Shown: positions 1 through 14,024, counted from the first letter of the stretch. The stretch is 64,000 nt of DNA from Hydractinia symbiolongicarpus (GCF_029227915.1 NC_079879.1:6884001-6948000), one strand, 5' to 3'. Notes: a model not told the origin generated them from the sequence alone. Program-made: numbers and translations.

Positions 1-397
1 GGACAATTAGCTTCGGTTTTGTAATTTTTGCAAGGTGTATCAGAAGCTAATTAAAAAACAACAACAATACAATACAATACAACAATTGTGGTTTGGAAAA
101 TGTGCATTCAGACTGTCAAATGTCAAGTGTTACGAAAAGTATAAATCTTATTTTGTACTTTAAGCATTCATCAGCTTTTTTTTAAATTGTATCTTATTGT
201 GAACTAGATTATAAAAGGTTTAAAAACAAAAATTAGATGACAAAAAATCGGTGAAAATAAAACAGATCTGCATGAAATTCTAAGAATCTTTAAAAAGAAG
301 AAATAGATGGGAATGCTATGCTTAAACATTTAAAGAAATATAAAATGGCCTAAATATATAAAATGGTTAAAAGAACCTTTAAAATAAAAAAACCTAC

Positions 398-3300
398 CAT
401 TGCAGAGTGGCTTCTCAATTGATGTTTTTGCAAGATACCTGCTGGCAAATCCCATACATGTGTTTTCTTTCTTCGAGGTCTTGCTCCAAGTACAGCCATA
501 AGTTACTGGTGCCATAAGACAAGCTGTTTTATCAGTGTAGTTATTACAATTACCTATTAACAAAGAACGGATTAAAAATATTTTCAACAGACTCAAATGG
601 ACCAGGAACAAATTGCTATGAAATTCTGTAGTGTTTACATGGGGTTGTTCAAAGTCGCTTTACACATGTAATAGTTTTTAAGGGTGAAATAAAATTCTAC
701 TTAAGTCATTTTAATGGAAATGAGTATCGCTTTGCCCTAAAACATGTAAAACATTTATAAAAACTAACTAGACGTCAAAATGAAATTTTCATTTCGCCTT
801 CTAATATGAAAATTCATGTAAAGGCTTCCTTAGACAGTCAAAAAGATATCTAAGGATTCAGCAAATTAAAAAACATTAGGACATGAAAAGTCTTCACAGA
901 ATAAAAAGATACCAACCACTGATCTTTACTTCGAAAACATCTTTTCTAAGGGTGCCATCAAAACCACCGAATATGAACATAGAACTAAAAATATGGCAGT
1001 GATTAAGAAAGTAAAGTAAAGCAAATGTGTCAAAATTCCTTTTTAAAAAAATACCATCAACCTTCCGGATGAATGGTATGTACTTGCACACGAAATGGTA
1101 TTTCAAAAATGCAACATGTGTATTACCCATTGACAGCAATACCAGTATGACCATAACGACCTTTTGCATAAATTGAATTTCGAATGCTTGACCAAATCCA
1201 TTTTTTGCAGTCTAAATTTGAATTCTGACTTTACATTTATGCAAATATAAAAACTACTTTGTTTTGCTATTGAGAAATGTCCTTCTATAAATTAAATCAG
1301 TGCAATGAAAAAATAGTTACCAATATTATATATTTGCACTTCTTCGGAATAGCATTTTCTTTTTGTGTTTCCCACAGTAGAAGCATCATGTGCATTACCA
1401 CCATATATAATTAAACTGCGTCCAACAATAACTGCAGAGTGAAGCATTCGAGGACTGTCAGATTGTGGTGATGTCCTCCTAAAAATGAAAGTAATTTAAA
1501 GCTATTTACCTGCAGTTAATATAATCATAATTGAAATGACTGGTCTTAAATATACAATATATATTAAAAAACGTTTTTAAATCTTATAGAGTTTATTACT
1601 CGGTAATCTCATAATTGAAAAATAAGATACAACAGGGAAAACAATGGTACTACCCTATTCTTCCTAATTTTCACCAATTTTCACAAAAACATAATTCCTG
1701 GAAATTGGTATGATTACACACAGTAAATGCATTAAAATTTAGTAAAAAGTTTATATAAAAGTCAATGCTTGAAGACACCTGTGATCACTCATGTGCACTT
1801 GCAGGCACACTTGAACACCTGTTGTTAAGACGACCAATATTGCATGTGCAGTATGATTTTACATCTTAGACATTGCATGTGCCAAATTACATTGACTTAA
1901 TTATACAAAGCAAAAATACGACTGGTTTGTTACAAAATTATTGAAACTAGACTGTGTGATGTTCAATAGCTGACACATTCTGGTATAAAACTATGAAAAT
2001 AAAGCCTAATAGAGTTAGTGAACTATATATCAACTGGAAAGATGACCATATAAAGCCTAAAAATTACTGTAACTTGTTGTGACACTAAGAAATGAGACAA
2101 CAAATAACATAATGAATTGTTCACCGCAACACATAATACCTAAATGTGTCAATAGGAGCATCATGGGTTGTCACGAGAGAAAGGAAAGGATTTAATTATG
2201 TTAAGAACCTAATTTTAGGCATAGATAAATCTATGATGAAAAAAGATTCCTGACTTTTTATAAAACCCTTTTTATGTGAAAAAAAACCCTAAAAGTTCTT
2301 TATATGCTACAAAGATAGCAGAAGTTAAAAACAATAGCAAGTTTGTGATAACTCATTTCGTTACTTCTCAGTAATAATGCCTTACCATGACTGTGCTGCT
2401 ACATCGAATATAAGAAGTTGAGATGTGATATTTTTGTCAAAAAATCCACCAAAAACATAAACAACATTTTCCTTAATATCATAAGTGGCTGAATGGCCAA
2501 AACGTCCAGGCACATACTCTTTCGTGGAAACAATTGACCACTCCTTAGTACCTATAAATTTTAAAATAAATTTGTTAGACTTAGTTCTATTTTAAACTTA
2601 AAAATGTAACACATCCATGCTTAAAAATTTGATTTTTCAAAAGTACCAATAAATGCAAAAAAAATTCACAAGGATCTTAAACATAATGGCAGATAGAAAC
2701 TTCAGTTTAGAAACCTTTTTGGCCTCATAAATTCTAACAAATGGTATTAAGAAAGGAACACCGATTTAGGGTTTTAGCTTTTAAAGACACCTCAAAGTCG
2801 ACATGGAAAGGCTAGATGTATTATCTAAATTTCAAAAATACACTCAAAATCATCAAATTTTAAAATTAAAAATGATCAAAAAGCCTGGAAACCAGGCTTT
2901 AAACTACAAAACAATTGTTTAAATGTATAGGCTACATTAGAAATAAATGATAAATGATCAATGCATTATCTGACAAAAAAATATAAAAATATATAACTGT
3001 TATATAGTCTGTTGTTTAAAACTAAGGCTACTGAAACTACTTACCAAAATCATACTGCTGAATTAAATTTACTACCAAGTCTTCTTCGTTAAACCCGAAA
3101 AAGACGTACATCTTTCCTTCAGCAACAACAGATGCATGACCAGTAACAGGGATGACACTATTACTTGTCAAATCTTTCCAAGTTTTTGTTGGTTCATGAA
3201 AACGTTTTAATTGGTTTGTGATTGTCCCACTGGGCAAAGTACCACCGAACAGATAGAAAAATGTCTAGATACAAAAAAATAACATAAATCCTTGGGTTAG

Positions 3301-6300
3301 GTAGAGTCAAACCTGTTAAGACAGTCACTCAGGAAAGCAGCAACAAAATTCCCTTCCACTATGTCAAAATAATTTGTGTAGAGTAAAGTGAAAGTTATCA
3401 GAAGTATACCAACTGATTTCTAATTGATAAGTATGTACCAACCGTGGAAATCCAACCTTAGTAGGGTCGCAAGTGCTTAAGGTTCATATAAACATTTACA
3501 TTACGAACTTTGCTGTCATAAAGGTAATTTTTTATGTGTTTTAACAGTGCTAATATCATCAATGAAATAAACCAATATGACTTGCCACAGAAATAGAATT
3601 GATATAATGAACTTTGAAAGAAATTTCTTCTTGTTAAAGGAATCTTGTTTCATTATTTAAGATCAGAGCGAAACAAAAAATCATGCTATTTTCAAACTAA
3701 TATTCTTGTAATTGTACTTATCTGTCTTAAGAACAGAAAAAACAACACAACACTTACACCATATGCCACCATGGTATGACCATATCTGTTTTCAAATGTA
3801 ACTCCTATCTCAGAGTCCCACTTCTTAGATTCAATACTATATCTAAAAGAAGAACATAGTTTTATCGGTAATTGCCAACACTAATTATCAAAACATTTTC
3901 TAGAACTCTTCAAATTGGGTAATACAAAATACATGGGCTATCAAATTGCCTTTGTTTATTATTCCATCAATAATGTCTTATTGTGCTGCGTTACTAGGTT
4001 TAGCTAAGGTTTGGGTGGGGGGAAAGTTGGTGTAGTGGAGACAAAACTTTTAACTAAATTTTGGTAGCTTACTTGCAACATGTTAGTGTATAATATAAGT
4101 CCCTAAAACAACAATCATTACACTTTGGTTTTTTTAGTGAGCTATAATGTCCAAAGTCAAACCTATTATTAATTTCACCTGCAGGATGTACAAAACACAG
4201 TTATGTTGTCTTTCCATTACTGAATGACAAAAAAAGTTATTCAGGCAGTCAGAAAAATGATCCTTTTTGTATTTTTGACAGCGTCATTTCTTGTGTGTAG
4301 AACTTTTATTTAGGATGCTGTGACTAAAGTTCTTCGTTATTTTTTTTAAAAAAAATTATAGCCAAAAAGTTTTAACATCATTTCTTTATCCTCACACCAC
4401 ACAGGGGCGGCTATTTTGGTGAAGGAACATACTACAAATCTCAGGGGACAAGATATTCTTTTTTGCCAACACAAATGCTAATATGCTAACAAAGTAGGCA
4501 GGCTAATGGCATGTGATGTTTATAACTTGCGCAAACATGAGAAGTGCTAAGTTAGAAAAGCTGGGTAATATCTTAAAACCTTAAACACTTAGGGATAATT
4601 ATTAAAAGATAGAAATTTAGTTGAAAAATTCTTTAATCAGTTGTTTTTTAAGGCAAAATGTTCACATAACCAATTCACCTAGAGCTGATTCCGAAGCTTG
4701 GAATTTTTAAACAAATATCACAAACATTCATTGAACTTTTAAAATAATTTAAACAATAAGAAAATTGGTCTTTTAAATACATGTTCATACTCAAAATAAG
4801 GACCAGAGTAAAACCTCAATGTTAAATAAATACCCATATGCTTCTGATATTGTCATGTACAATATAGATGATAAAGATGCAATTACTTAAAGCAACATAC
4901 GTTAACATTGTGGTCAGATTGCTAGTTGAGTAACCACCATAAATATACATTTTATGTGAAGAAAGTACTGCAGCATGAGAGGATCTTCCTAAATGAAAAA
5001 GTTACGACAAAATTAAACATAAAAATATACACAGTTTCTCTAACACCATAATTTCTTGGTTCCAATTGATTGCAAAGTTTTGTTTAACTGAGGACAAAAA
5101 AAAGGCTAGAGATATAGTTACCTATTTTTAAACCAGCCAAAGTTTTATTTTTGCAGTTTGTACACTTTTTCAAAGCACTGCCATACAAATTAAATGTCTC
5201 GTTGCAACAAAGTTTTTGTTGACATCTTGTACCAGTCCAGCCACTCTCACATTCACAGACGTTATGCTCTTTACATATGCCATGGTAATTACAAGCTTCA
5301 GCAGAGCATTCACTTATTCTGGAAAATTAAAAATATCACAACAACACTAAAATATTACTTGAGAAAGTGCAAAATCATAACTAGTATGGTGGCACACCAG
5401 TGCAACCACCAGACAACTTTTTCTTTGTTTAAAAAGGTTTAGTTAATATGTCAAATCAATAGCAACTTATGTGCATTGTTGGACCTGCTTCACTGTGTTA
5501 CTTTTGTGGATACAACCCTTGAGAACCCGTCCCTAGGTAGCAATTGATGGAGATATTTATCTCAAACATACATGTTCGTGTTAGTAAATATGATCTCCCT
5601 CATCCAAAGAGCATCATTGTTTTTGCCTTGCATAAACAGTAGACAAAATGCTCCCCACAATCTGCACACCAAAGTTCAACTCAATACTAAAAATTTAAAT
5701 AATATATATTGGGGTAAATATCATGCCCTAAATGACTGGTGGTGGATCGACCTCAGCAGTCAATTAATTACAAACTTAGAAACGATACTAAATACTTAGC
5801 AAGATGCAGACCTATCATTAAAAATAAAGGACCCACGCAAAAAAACATGCGCCCCACGCTTCGATAATTATATTTGTGCAAGTTCTTTTCAAAATCTAAA
5901 AGTTCCAAACAAATGTCAAAAATGTGAAGTAACAAAATTCATTTGCCCTCGTACACTGTACTGGGGTTGCTACTTTGGCTTGGGAACAAGCAAAGTACAA
6001 TGTTCACGATGGGAATTTCAACCAACATATCAAAGAGTAAATAATGGAACAAACAATATTTATATGACTGCTTGCAAAACAAACAATTATGGAATGTTGA
6101 ACAGTGGTTAATGCCAGTTCCAACAATAGATCATGAAAATCATTATGTAAAATAATATTCCGTTGCCAAAAAATCTTTTTATCCTTTACTTATTTTATAT
6201 TTCTCTAAAAGACAACCATACAAGCACTTCAAATAATGTTTTAATTTTTTTTGAAATCCTACAATTATACTTTCCTAAGAAACGTAAGGATTAAGCAAAC

Positions 6301-9300
6301 TGGGAATAATTATCATTAATGTTCTACTGCGAAGAAATTAACCATCAAAGCCCATATTTAAAGTCAACGTATACAGCCTATAGCTAATCAACCAACTCCA
6401 GACTTAGAAAAAGAATTACATAGACTAAGATGCATATCATCAACAAGGCTCTTCTTTAGTTGGTAACCATGTGATGAGACACGTTGAAAGTCTTCAAAAT
6501 TGCATTTACAAGCTGAACAAGCAATATAAAATTATTATTTTTAATTTAAATTATTTTTTAATTTGGAAACTAAAATATGTTTATCTAATAAAAAACAAAT
6601 TATTAGAAAAACAAATTCAGATTGTCAAGTTCAGAAATTAAAATTGCTCAGCTAGCCAAAATTTTTGTGGAATTTGGGGAGGAGTTAATGGCTCAACTAT
6701 TATCCTATTTCTTAGAATTGGGCACGTCTTTGCATGTGTGAGAGCAACAATAGTCAATGTGATAGTGACAATGTTGAAAGTACTTGGACTACTTTGAAGA
6801 ATTGTCTTCTAGAAGCTTCTGATGTACCTGTCGGTGGACGAAAGGACCAGCTAGACATAGACAGACCTGGTGGTGGAATAATGAGGTTGACCAGTGTATA
6901 AAGGAAAAGAGGAAACTTTGGAAAGAGTGGAAGTCAGGTGGTAGTAAAAATATTTACTTAGAAGCTAAGCGTCATGCTCGTACAGCAGTGTATAAGGCAA
7001 AATCAGAAGCAGAGAGAAACAGATTTGCAGATGTGTTAAGAAGGGAAGACCAGCGAATGAGGTATTCAAGATAGCAAAGCAAATGAAGAAGACTAATCAA
7101 GATATTGTAGGTGAGAAGTGTATACGTAATGATGAAGGTGTTTTGGTTAGCACAGAGGAGGAGAAAAGGGTAGCTTGGAAGAATCATTATCAGAGGTTGC
7201 TTAACACTGAGTTTGATTGGGACGAGGATAATTTGTCTGATGATGATGTCGTAGAAGGGCCAGCTATGCAGATCAAGACAGAATGGGTAGTGGAGGCTAT
7301 TAGGAAATTGAAGATTGGCAAGGCTGCAGGAGTATCAGGTATTGTTGCAGAGATGGTAAAAGCATCTGGATATATTGGAGTTGAGCTTATTACAAGTCTT
7401 GCTAACCAGATTATAAAGGATGGTGCTATTCCAAGTGAGTGGCAGTCGAGTGTAATAGTGAATTGTTTCAAGGGCAAGGGTAATGCATTAGAAAGGGGTA
7501 ACTATAGAGGTTTGAAGTTGGTTGATCAAGTAATGAAAGTTATTGAAAGAGTGATTGATAAGTTACTTAGAGAAAGAATTGATATAGATAAGATGCAATT
7601 TGGTTTTGTTCCAGGGCGTGGCACTACAGATGCAATTTTTTTACTCAGACAGCTTCAGGAAAAGTATTTAGGAAAGAGAAAGAATCTCTATTTTGCCTTT
7701 GTAGATTTAGAGAAAGCTTTTGATAGAGTGCCACGTAAAGTTATTTGGTGGGCTAAAATTAGGTGTGGATGAGTGGCTAGTTACGATGGTTCAGTCTATG
7801 TACAGCAATGCTAAAAGTCGTGTCAGGATTACAATTCACTTAGTGATGAATTTAGTGTAAATGTTGGTGTACATCAGGGTTCTGTACTTAGTCCTCTGTT
7901 GTTTATTCTAGTCTTAGAAGCGCTGTCGATGGAGTTCAGAACAGGTTGTCCATGGGAGTTATTGTATGCAGATGATTTGGTTCTCATAGCAGAGTCGATG
8001 GAAGAATTAGTTGAAAAGTTTGAGAAGTGGAAGAAAGGACCAGAAGAGAAAGGGCTGAAGGTAAACACAGCAAAGTCTAAAGTCATAATAAGTAGCATTG
8101 CAGCCAAGTGTGACCTTGTAGTTGGAAAGTGGCCTTGTGGAGTTTGCAGGAAAGGGGTTGGTAGTAACTCAATTTTTTGTCAGACTTGCAAGCATTGGGT
8201 ACATAAGAAGTGCAGTAGTATTAGTGGAAGGTTAAGGGCTGGCATACAGTTTGTATGCAAGCGTTGCAAAGGTGAGATTATAGAGAATGAAGTATTTCCA
8301 GCTTTAATGATGTACAACAGTGGCTCGTTAGAGATAGTTAAGAACTTCTGTTACTTATGTGATATGTTGGGCAGTAAAGGGGGTGTTGGAAGAAGTGTTA
8401 CTTGCAGGATAGGTTCTGCTTGGAAAAAGTTTAGAGAGTTACTTCTTTTATTGACTAGCAGAGTCCTGTCAATTGAGGTACAAGGTATGTTGTATGAGGC
8501 CTGTGTAAGAAGTGTTATGTTGTACGGTAGTGAGACATGGGCAGTGAAGCAGGAAGATCTTGACCGTTTAGAAAGGAATGATATGAGAATGGTTAGGTGG
8601 ATGTGTAATGCCAGACTGGGAGACAGAAAGAGTTCAGATGAGCTAAGAAGCAGGCTAAGTCTCCGTAGAATTAAAGATGTTATCCAGATAAGAAGATTGA
8701 ATTGGCTGGGGCACTTGGAAAGAATGGAGGAGGATAATTGGGTAAGAAAGTGTAGAGACTTGATAGTTGCTGGGGCAAAGCCCAGAGGCAGACCGAGAAA
8801 GACTTGGCAGGAGGTTATAAGGACAGACTTGATAGAGAGGAAGTTGAGTTTAGATTAACACAGTCTAGATCAGATTGGAAGAGGGTCATTAATATACCCC
8901 GTCCAACCCATGCTAGCATGGAAAACGGACGTTAAGCCGAGAATGATAAATGATGATATATACTCAGATTGAGTTAAGACATGGCACTAAAAATTAATGT
9001 AGTCGATTACAATACCCTCCCTCGAGAACCCCACTTCCTTGAATAAGCCCAAATAAGAAACTCTAAAAATTATTTTGGACAAATTATGTTCTAATTTCAA
9101 ATAATGTGAACTGATCTAGTGACGCTCACATATTTACGCCATAACAAGTAGATACTGACTTTCAACTATTTTTTCAAATATTTTGTTAATATTTTTGTAA
9201 TATTAAAAGTATTTTCACAAGCTTAGAGTTGCCTCCCCCCTTACTTCTTACTTTTAACAAATCCTCCATCCTCAAAATAATTTCTGAGAAATAGGCACAC

Positions 9301-12300
9301 AGAGGGGGCTTAATCAAGTATTAACGGTGGCAGTAGTGAAACATATAAATATTACAAATATTACATTATACCTATATGAAATGTTAAATCCACGGTCGTT
9401 CATGTTGGCATCACTATAGAAGTAGAGATATGCTGCTCCTGAATATGCTGTCACTGTCTTCATTGGATCTCCTTTATTTACAACAACACCACTGCAAAAA
9501 AATAATATTAGATATTTAAAAAATGCACCCTATTTTTATAGACTCACAAATTAAAAATTTGATGTGTTATACAACATTAAATTAAGAGAAGCTATTTATT
9601 CTAAACTCTTAAAATATTTTTTCTGCCTGTGACTGATTTGGTAAAAATTTGGTTTTTTTTACTTAAAAGTAGTTGTACGTAGTCCTTAAATCACACTACA
9701 CCCTACTTAGACACGTTGTTAAAATAAACCGGATTCACATAATGAGCAAAGTTATTTTAAGGGCTTGGTTAATCACTTGAAACCACTTCCAACTTCCACT
9801 AAACACATTTTTATCAAACCAGTTTCAGCATCTGAACAGTTTCTTCTTTTATGCTCTATTGTTTGTTGTTAGTTTCTGTTGAGCAATAAATTATACAATC
9901 AGAAGTTCTACGTGTTGGATTAAATTTTAATGTTTCTCAACCTTTAAAGAGTTTTTAACAGCATTAGATTTGCACAGCATATAGCATATTACATTATGTT
10001 ACCTGAAGAACTTAACAGAAAACTTTCCCAAAATATAATGTATTTCCTGCTTTCAAACGGAAACTATTAACAAAACAATTGAGAATATTTTTTATACTGG
10101 TTTTTAATAGGGAAAGAAAACTTTGCTTCAGTTTTAAGAGACTGGAAACGCTATGTGACGCATGTCCAGCATAGCACTTCCCCACTTTTAAAACTACACA
10201 CACACACATATTACCTGAATGCAGCAATTAACGGATCATATATCGAAACACCATCATAAATATACAGGTGATCCCATAAGCATTCTGTTGCAAAATTATG
10301 TACATAAATTTGTATTGGTACGTTTTTCCTAAGAAAGGAGTACAGAACATGAATGACAATGTGAAAATGGTGCAACTTATAACATGACTAACAGACCACT
10401 GCTTAAAAAAATTATTTTGTATTGTTTCCTGTTTTTAATAATGACTTGCTTATGAATCTAAAAATATGATTTGCTTTACTAGGAAATCGTTTTATTTTAT
10501 TTTTTATATATAATTGCATCAAGAACATTTCTTTATTTTACTTTATGTGAAATAGTTTCAAAAAAAAATTAAGTCAAAATTGTTTTAATATAAGTTCATT
10601 TTTACCAACAGTACAGTTGGAATTCAAAATACAGCATGCCTATCAATAAGGGGAATCGCTCTTGCTCACGCAAAGGCTCGCCTAATTCTAAGAAATGAGA
10701 AACTATAGCTGAGCCATTAATTGCTCCCCCAATTCTAAAAAAAAAGAATTTCTAAATGAGCAATATCAATTCATGCCACATGGAAATCAATGTTCCCTTT
10801 CTTATTATTTACAGTAAAAAAGAACTAAAATATAGATAAAAAAGATAAAATAAAATAGATAAAAAAGACTTTGTAATAAAATGTGTGTTTTTAAGGTTAT
10901 TCTATTTATTTAGATTGTTCGCCCAGTTTAAAATATTGTAATCTAGGGGTTGAGATTTATTGCTCTGGTGTTATTTTCTTATTGATACGCCTGCTATAGC
11001 ATATACAAGAAACTTGTATGAATAGTTTAGACAGTAATTAAATTTATGAAAACAAATAATAACATTGTGATACCCTTAGTTTTCTTAAAAAATAATTGCC
11101 TTGTTGGTAGAGAATGACTCAATGCAATTGATTATTTGAATCACAATAAGTTCCAAGTTCACTCTTATTATTCTATTATGAAAAATGCTTTAGAAATTAT
11201 TAGTGGCAATGGTAGAAAAGAAGTTACAGAGTAGTCTTGTCAATGAAGAAAAGATTATATATACTGCAATTCACTTGAAAACCATCCAAACAGGATCTTA
11301 AAGTAAACTAATATGTTGTCGCAGCTCACAACTACCAACATTGGAAAGTAAAATTGTCATATCATATACTTAATTTAAAACTTCCCAAATTATTGCTACT
11401 TTGCAGGACTTTTGTTCAATTTTTTAGAGGCTTAAAAGAAGATTTTTACTCTTAACTATTTTTTAACTTGAAGAAGACCAACAAGAACAGAGTTTTTATA
11501 AATACTCGTACATAAGCTACACTGACTGCACCTGCAAAAAAATGGGTGTATTGTACACCTTAAAAGTACATAAAGTCTATTTCAATTACTTTCTCAAGTT
11601 GGTCAATACAAATTTGTTACGTTTTTTTAAATAGTTTATCGAAGTTTTAGGGTTCTTCAGGACATTTGTTCACATTTAGGGTTTTTTCAAGGTTTCAGGG
11701 TGTATTAGACACCCTGTAACCTTTTTGTACTAAAAAACTATCAATATAGACCACAGTATTTTATTTGAAAAACATTATACAGGATGGTAAAAATCCTAAA
11801 CATTGTTGAAATTCACAAACAGAATCGTGGAAGGTTTAATATCCAAAGTTAATAATAAAAAAAAATACTCATTTTTTATATAAATACTTTCCATATAGTG
11901 TTTCAAAATTATTTTCATTTTTAGTGATGCTGTTCCAAAACAATTAAGAAAATTATTAAAAGGATTTCCATGTGATCAGAATTGTTTTTATCAAAAAACA
12001 ATCATGGAGACAATATCTCTAGGGAGTACTTGTTGTTGATTTTACTATATAAACAAAACAACCAACCTTTGACTGTCAATTAAGTACATATACTTCGAAG
12101 CACAGTGATAGTTATCTTGTGAGTCAAATATAAATCCAGTCTTTGAGGTAAATCTATGAGAAAGTTCTAGAAAAATCAAAAGGCATATAATGCTAATGAT
12201 GGATCAGTCTTTTATATCTAATTTGTAAGAAAACATCGATTTTTATATACAATGAAACAATATATTGTTTGTCTAGCAAAACTTTTTGTGGAACAGAGAG

Positions 12301-14024
12301 GTAGTTAATGAGCTAATAATTCTTAATTCAGAAAACTTAAAAACTTAATTCAGCTAAAAATTCTTAGAATTGAGAATTTTTGTGTGCATAAGAGCAATCC
12401 CATGCTGATTACTGACAGGCCTGCTGTTCAAGAAACGCGTTATGGCACTTGTTTTACTTTATAATCGTAAGCCCTAAGTAAGCCCTTACCTTCTTTGCAA
12501 ATACAATTTTCATTTCTTTGAAACTGCTAAGCAAATCCTGTGGCTTTTGCAACTAAACTGTGAGCACACTCAGAAGCATAAAATTACGTAACATAAGGGA
12601 TTACAAGCCTATCAATAAGGGGAGAGTGGTCGTTCTTGCTCACGCAAAACTTGCTCAATTCTGAGAAATAAGAAACTAGCTAAGCCATTAATTGCTTCCA
12701 TAATTCCATAAAACGTTAAAAATATGCAGTTTCAATCCAAACAAATTGAACGCTTCTGACAGTGCAAATAATAAGGAAAAATATGTATCTAAGCAATCAG
12801 AAGGACGAGGTTTAAAAAAATATTTTTAGCTAATAAAACTGATAGGACTATGTAACAAAACACTGATAAGCAGCAAAAAACATGTTGATAGCCTAACTAG
12901 GAGATATAAATCGCCTAAATATCATAGACTATCATAGCCTAATTTAGGGTTTTCCCTGACTGTAACACTAGCTATGAATTGTATTTAATATATGCTGTTA
13001 ATAAATATATAAAAAATAGGTTGATAAAACCAACAGATGAGTTGCAAATGTTTACAAAGTTCCCTATATGTGCGCTCAACCTGATGGGCAAGAAAAAAAA
13101 GGTTGAAAATGAATTGGAATTTTTTTTTTCTCAACTATTATCGTCTTTGTTTAAGACCAGACATTACTAATTTTAGTGTTAGTTTTTTTTCACTTAATAT
13201 TTTTGATAGTTGCGGTCTGTTGTTTATCATTCGCCAAGTCTGAATGGCTAGCAGCCGGCCAATGATATTCGAAATATTAAATGGCCAGCAGTTAAAAATT
13301 TGTACTATGTTATGCATGCCATCGATTCTCCATATGCTGAATGGCCGGCAGTAGAAAATACGTAACTTATGTGCGGTCATTGTTATCCTATATACTAAAT
13401 GGTCGGCAGTTTTAGACGTCACATATATTTCATTTGTCAATCATTAATGTTATACATATACTACGTAGCCGGTTATGGAGACATGCTGTTTATAATTTTT
13501 GCCTGTGCACCACATGGCATGCAAGCACATTGTTCTCAATGCAAAATCAAAACATTACGTCATGCCACAATTTATCTATACCCTTTTTATTTTGCTACTT
13601 TAAGGGAAGAAGCGTGTAGCTAGCTAGCTATGTATATACTTCCTTGTTTGCCATGATCAAAATAGCTAAGCTATAAAGCGTTTATCTTATACATAGCTAG
13701 CTATATATACAAATATTTACTTCAAAAACAAAAAAAAATGTAGCCTAACTTCAATAAAAAGACTAACAATTAAAAAAAAATAGCTAAGGACATGTAAAGA
13801 CTAGCTAAGAAAAATTTAAAAGGTAGCCAACAGATAAATTTTTTTTACCTTGTTCGTCCAAACTGACAAAATGTGCCCCAAAGATTGCTAGGGCAAGAGC
13901 AGGATGAGCTATTTGGATTCCAGAAACTTGAAATTCCCGAGCAGCTTTTCGAGTCAGTTTGGCATGCAAATACATTTCGAAAACATATTAATATGATAAT
14001 GAGAACGATGGCCGAAGCCTCCAT
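398..14024 (-). CDS. Attractin-like protein (ATRN/ATRNL1 type), N-terminal part, partial
   Basis: Type I membrane protein family with EGF, CUB, kelch and PSI modules; in vertebrates attractins act in melanocortin/agouti signalling and membrane trafficking. Exons in transcript order: 14024-13849, 12153-12067, 10328-10215, 9491-9372, 5318-5122, 4988-4901, 3842-3758, 3264-3045, 2551-2386, 1478-1321, 1211-1127, 984-917, 553-398. All junctions are GT/AG and keep phase, giving about 573 codons. Exon 1 starts at ATG 14024 with a hydrophobic signal peptide (MEASAIVLIIILICF) followed by a Cys-rich EGF-like stretch. Exons 2-4 form a CUB domain; TECLWDHLYIYDG is close to the attractin CUB. Exon 5 is EGF-like (CSAEACNYHGICKEHNVCEC). 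Exons 6-12 carry kelch repeats with GG pairs (MYIYGGY, FYLFGGT, VYVFGGF, LIIYGGN, MFIFGGF). Exon 13 is PSI-like (Cys-rich, YGCTWSK). The C-terminal lectin, further PSI and membrane regions would lie left of base 398. The family call is strong; choice between the two vertebrate paralogues is not possible. Confidence 0.9.
6650..6760 (+). repeat. Short dispersed repeat, family J, copy 1
   Basis: About 110 bp sharing GTTAATGGCTCA, TTTCTTAGAATTGGGC and a GAGAGCAA end with three other copies in this gene's introns. It has no coding potential and is probably a SINE or MITE. It ends just where the LINE similarity begins. Confidence 0.5.
6765..8965 (+). mobile_element. Non-LTR retrotransposon (LINE) fragment with reverse transcriptase and zinc finger
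   Basis: A broken LINE inside the fourth attractin-like intron, opposite in strand to the host gene. Reverse-transcriptase signatures are visible: GFVPGRGTTDAIF, then FAFVDLEKAFDRVP near 7695-7735 and the catalytic LLYADDLVLI near 7960-7990. A Cys/His finger follows (CGVCRKG...FCQTCKHWVHKKC...FVCKRC, 8130-8270), then the usual C-terminal LINE stretch (YGSETWAVKQE, RMVRWMC, RPRKTW) ending at 8858. About 100 bp of 3' UTR (GCTAGCATGGAAAACGGA) runs to a TGATGATATATAC tail. The reading frame is broken near 6838, 7055, 7750 and 7880, and the endonuclease half is missing, so the copy is dead and 5'-truncated. The clade (CR1/L2/RTE-like) is not certain. Confidence 0.85.
10625..10745 (-). repeat. Short dispersed repeat, family J, copy 2
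   Basis: Read on the minus strand it shares CAATTAATGGCTCAGCTA, TTTCTTAGAATTAGGC, TGCGTGAGCAAGAGCGAT and CCCCTTATTGATAGGC with the other copies. It lies between exons 2 and 3 of the attractin-like gene and is not an exon. Confidence 0.5.
12285..12425 (+). repeat. Short dispersed repeat, family J, copy 3 (diverged)
   Basis: Shares TTTTTGTGGAA, GTTAATGAGCTA, TTCTTAGAATTGAG and AAGAGCAATCCC with copies 1, 2 and 4, with an internal insertion of about 35 bp. No coding potential. Confidence 0.4.
12605..12715 (-). repeat. Short dispersed repeat, family J, copy 4
   Basis: Minus strand: CAATTAATGGCTTAGCTA, TTTCTCAGAATTGAGC, TGCGTGAGCAAGAACGA and CCCCTTATTGATAGGC. It is the closest match to copy 2. 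It lies in the first intron, about 180 bp from copy 3 and in the opposite orientation. Confidence 0.5.
13241..13410. repeat. Degenerate tandem repeat with AATGGCCGGCAG core
   Basis: Four imperfect copies of AATGGCCGGCAG (starting near 13243, 13279, 13339 and 13397) lie in the first intron of the attractin-like gene, spaced roughly 37-60 bp. No function is apparent. Confidence 0.4.

Noticed and set aside
10625-10745. Possible attractin-like exon
   Set aside because: The same sequence recurs at three other intronic places; it is a dispersed repeat and would break the phase between exons 2 and 3.
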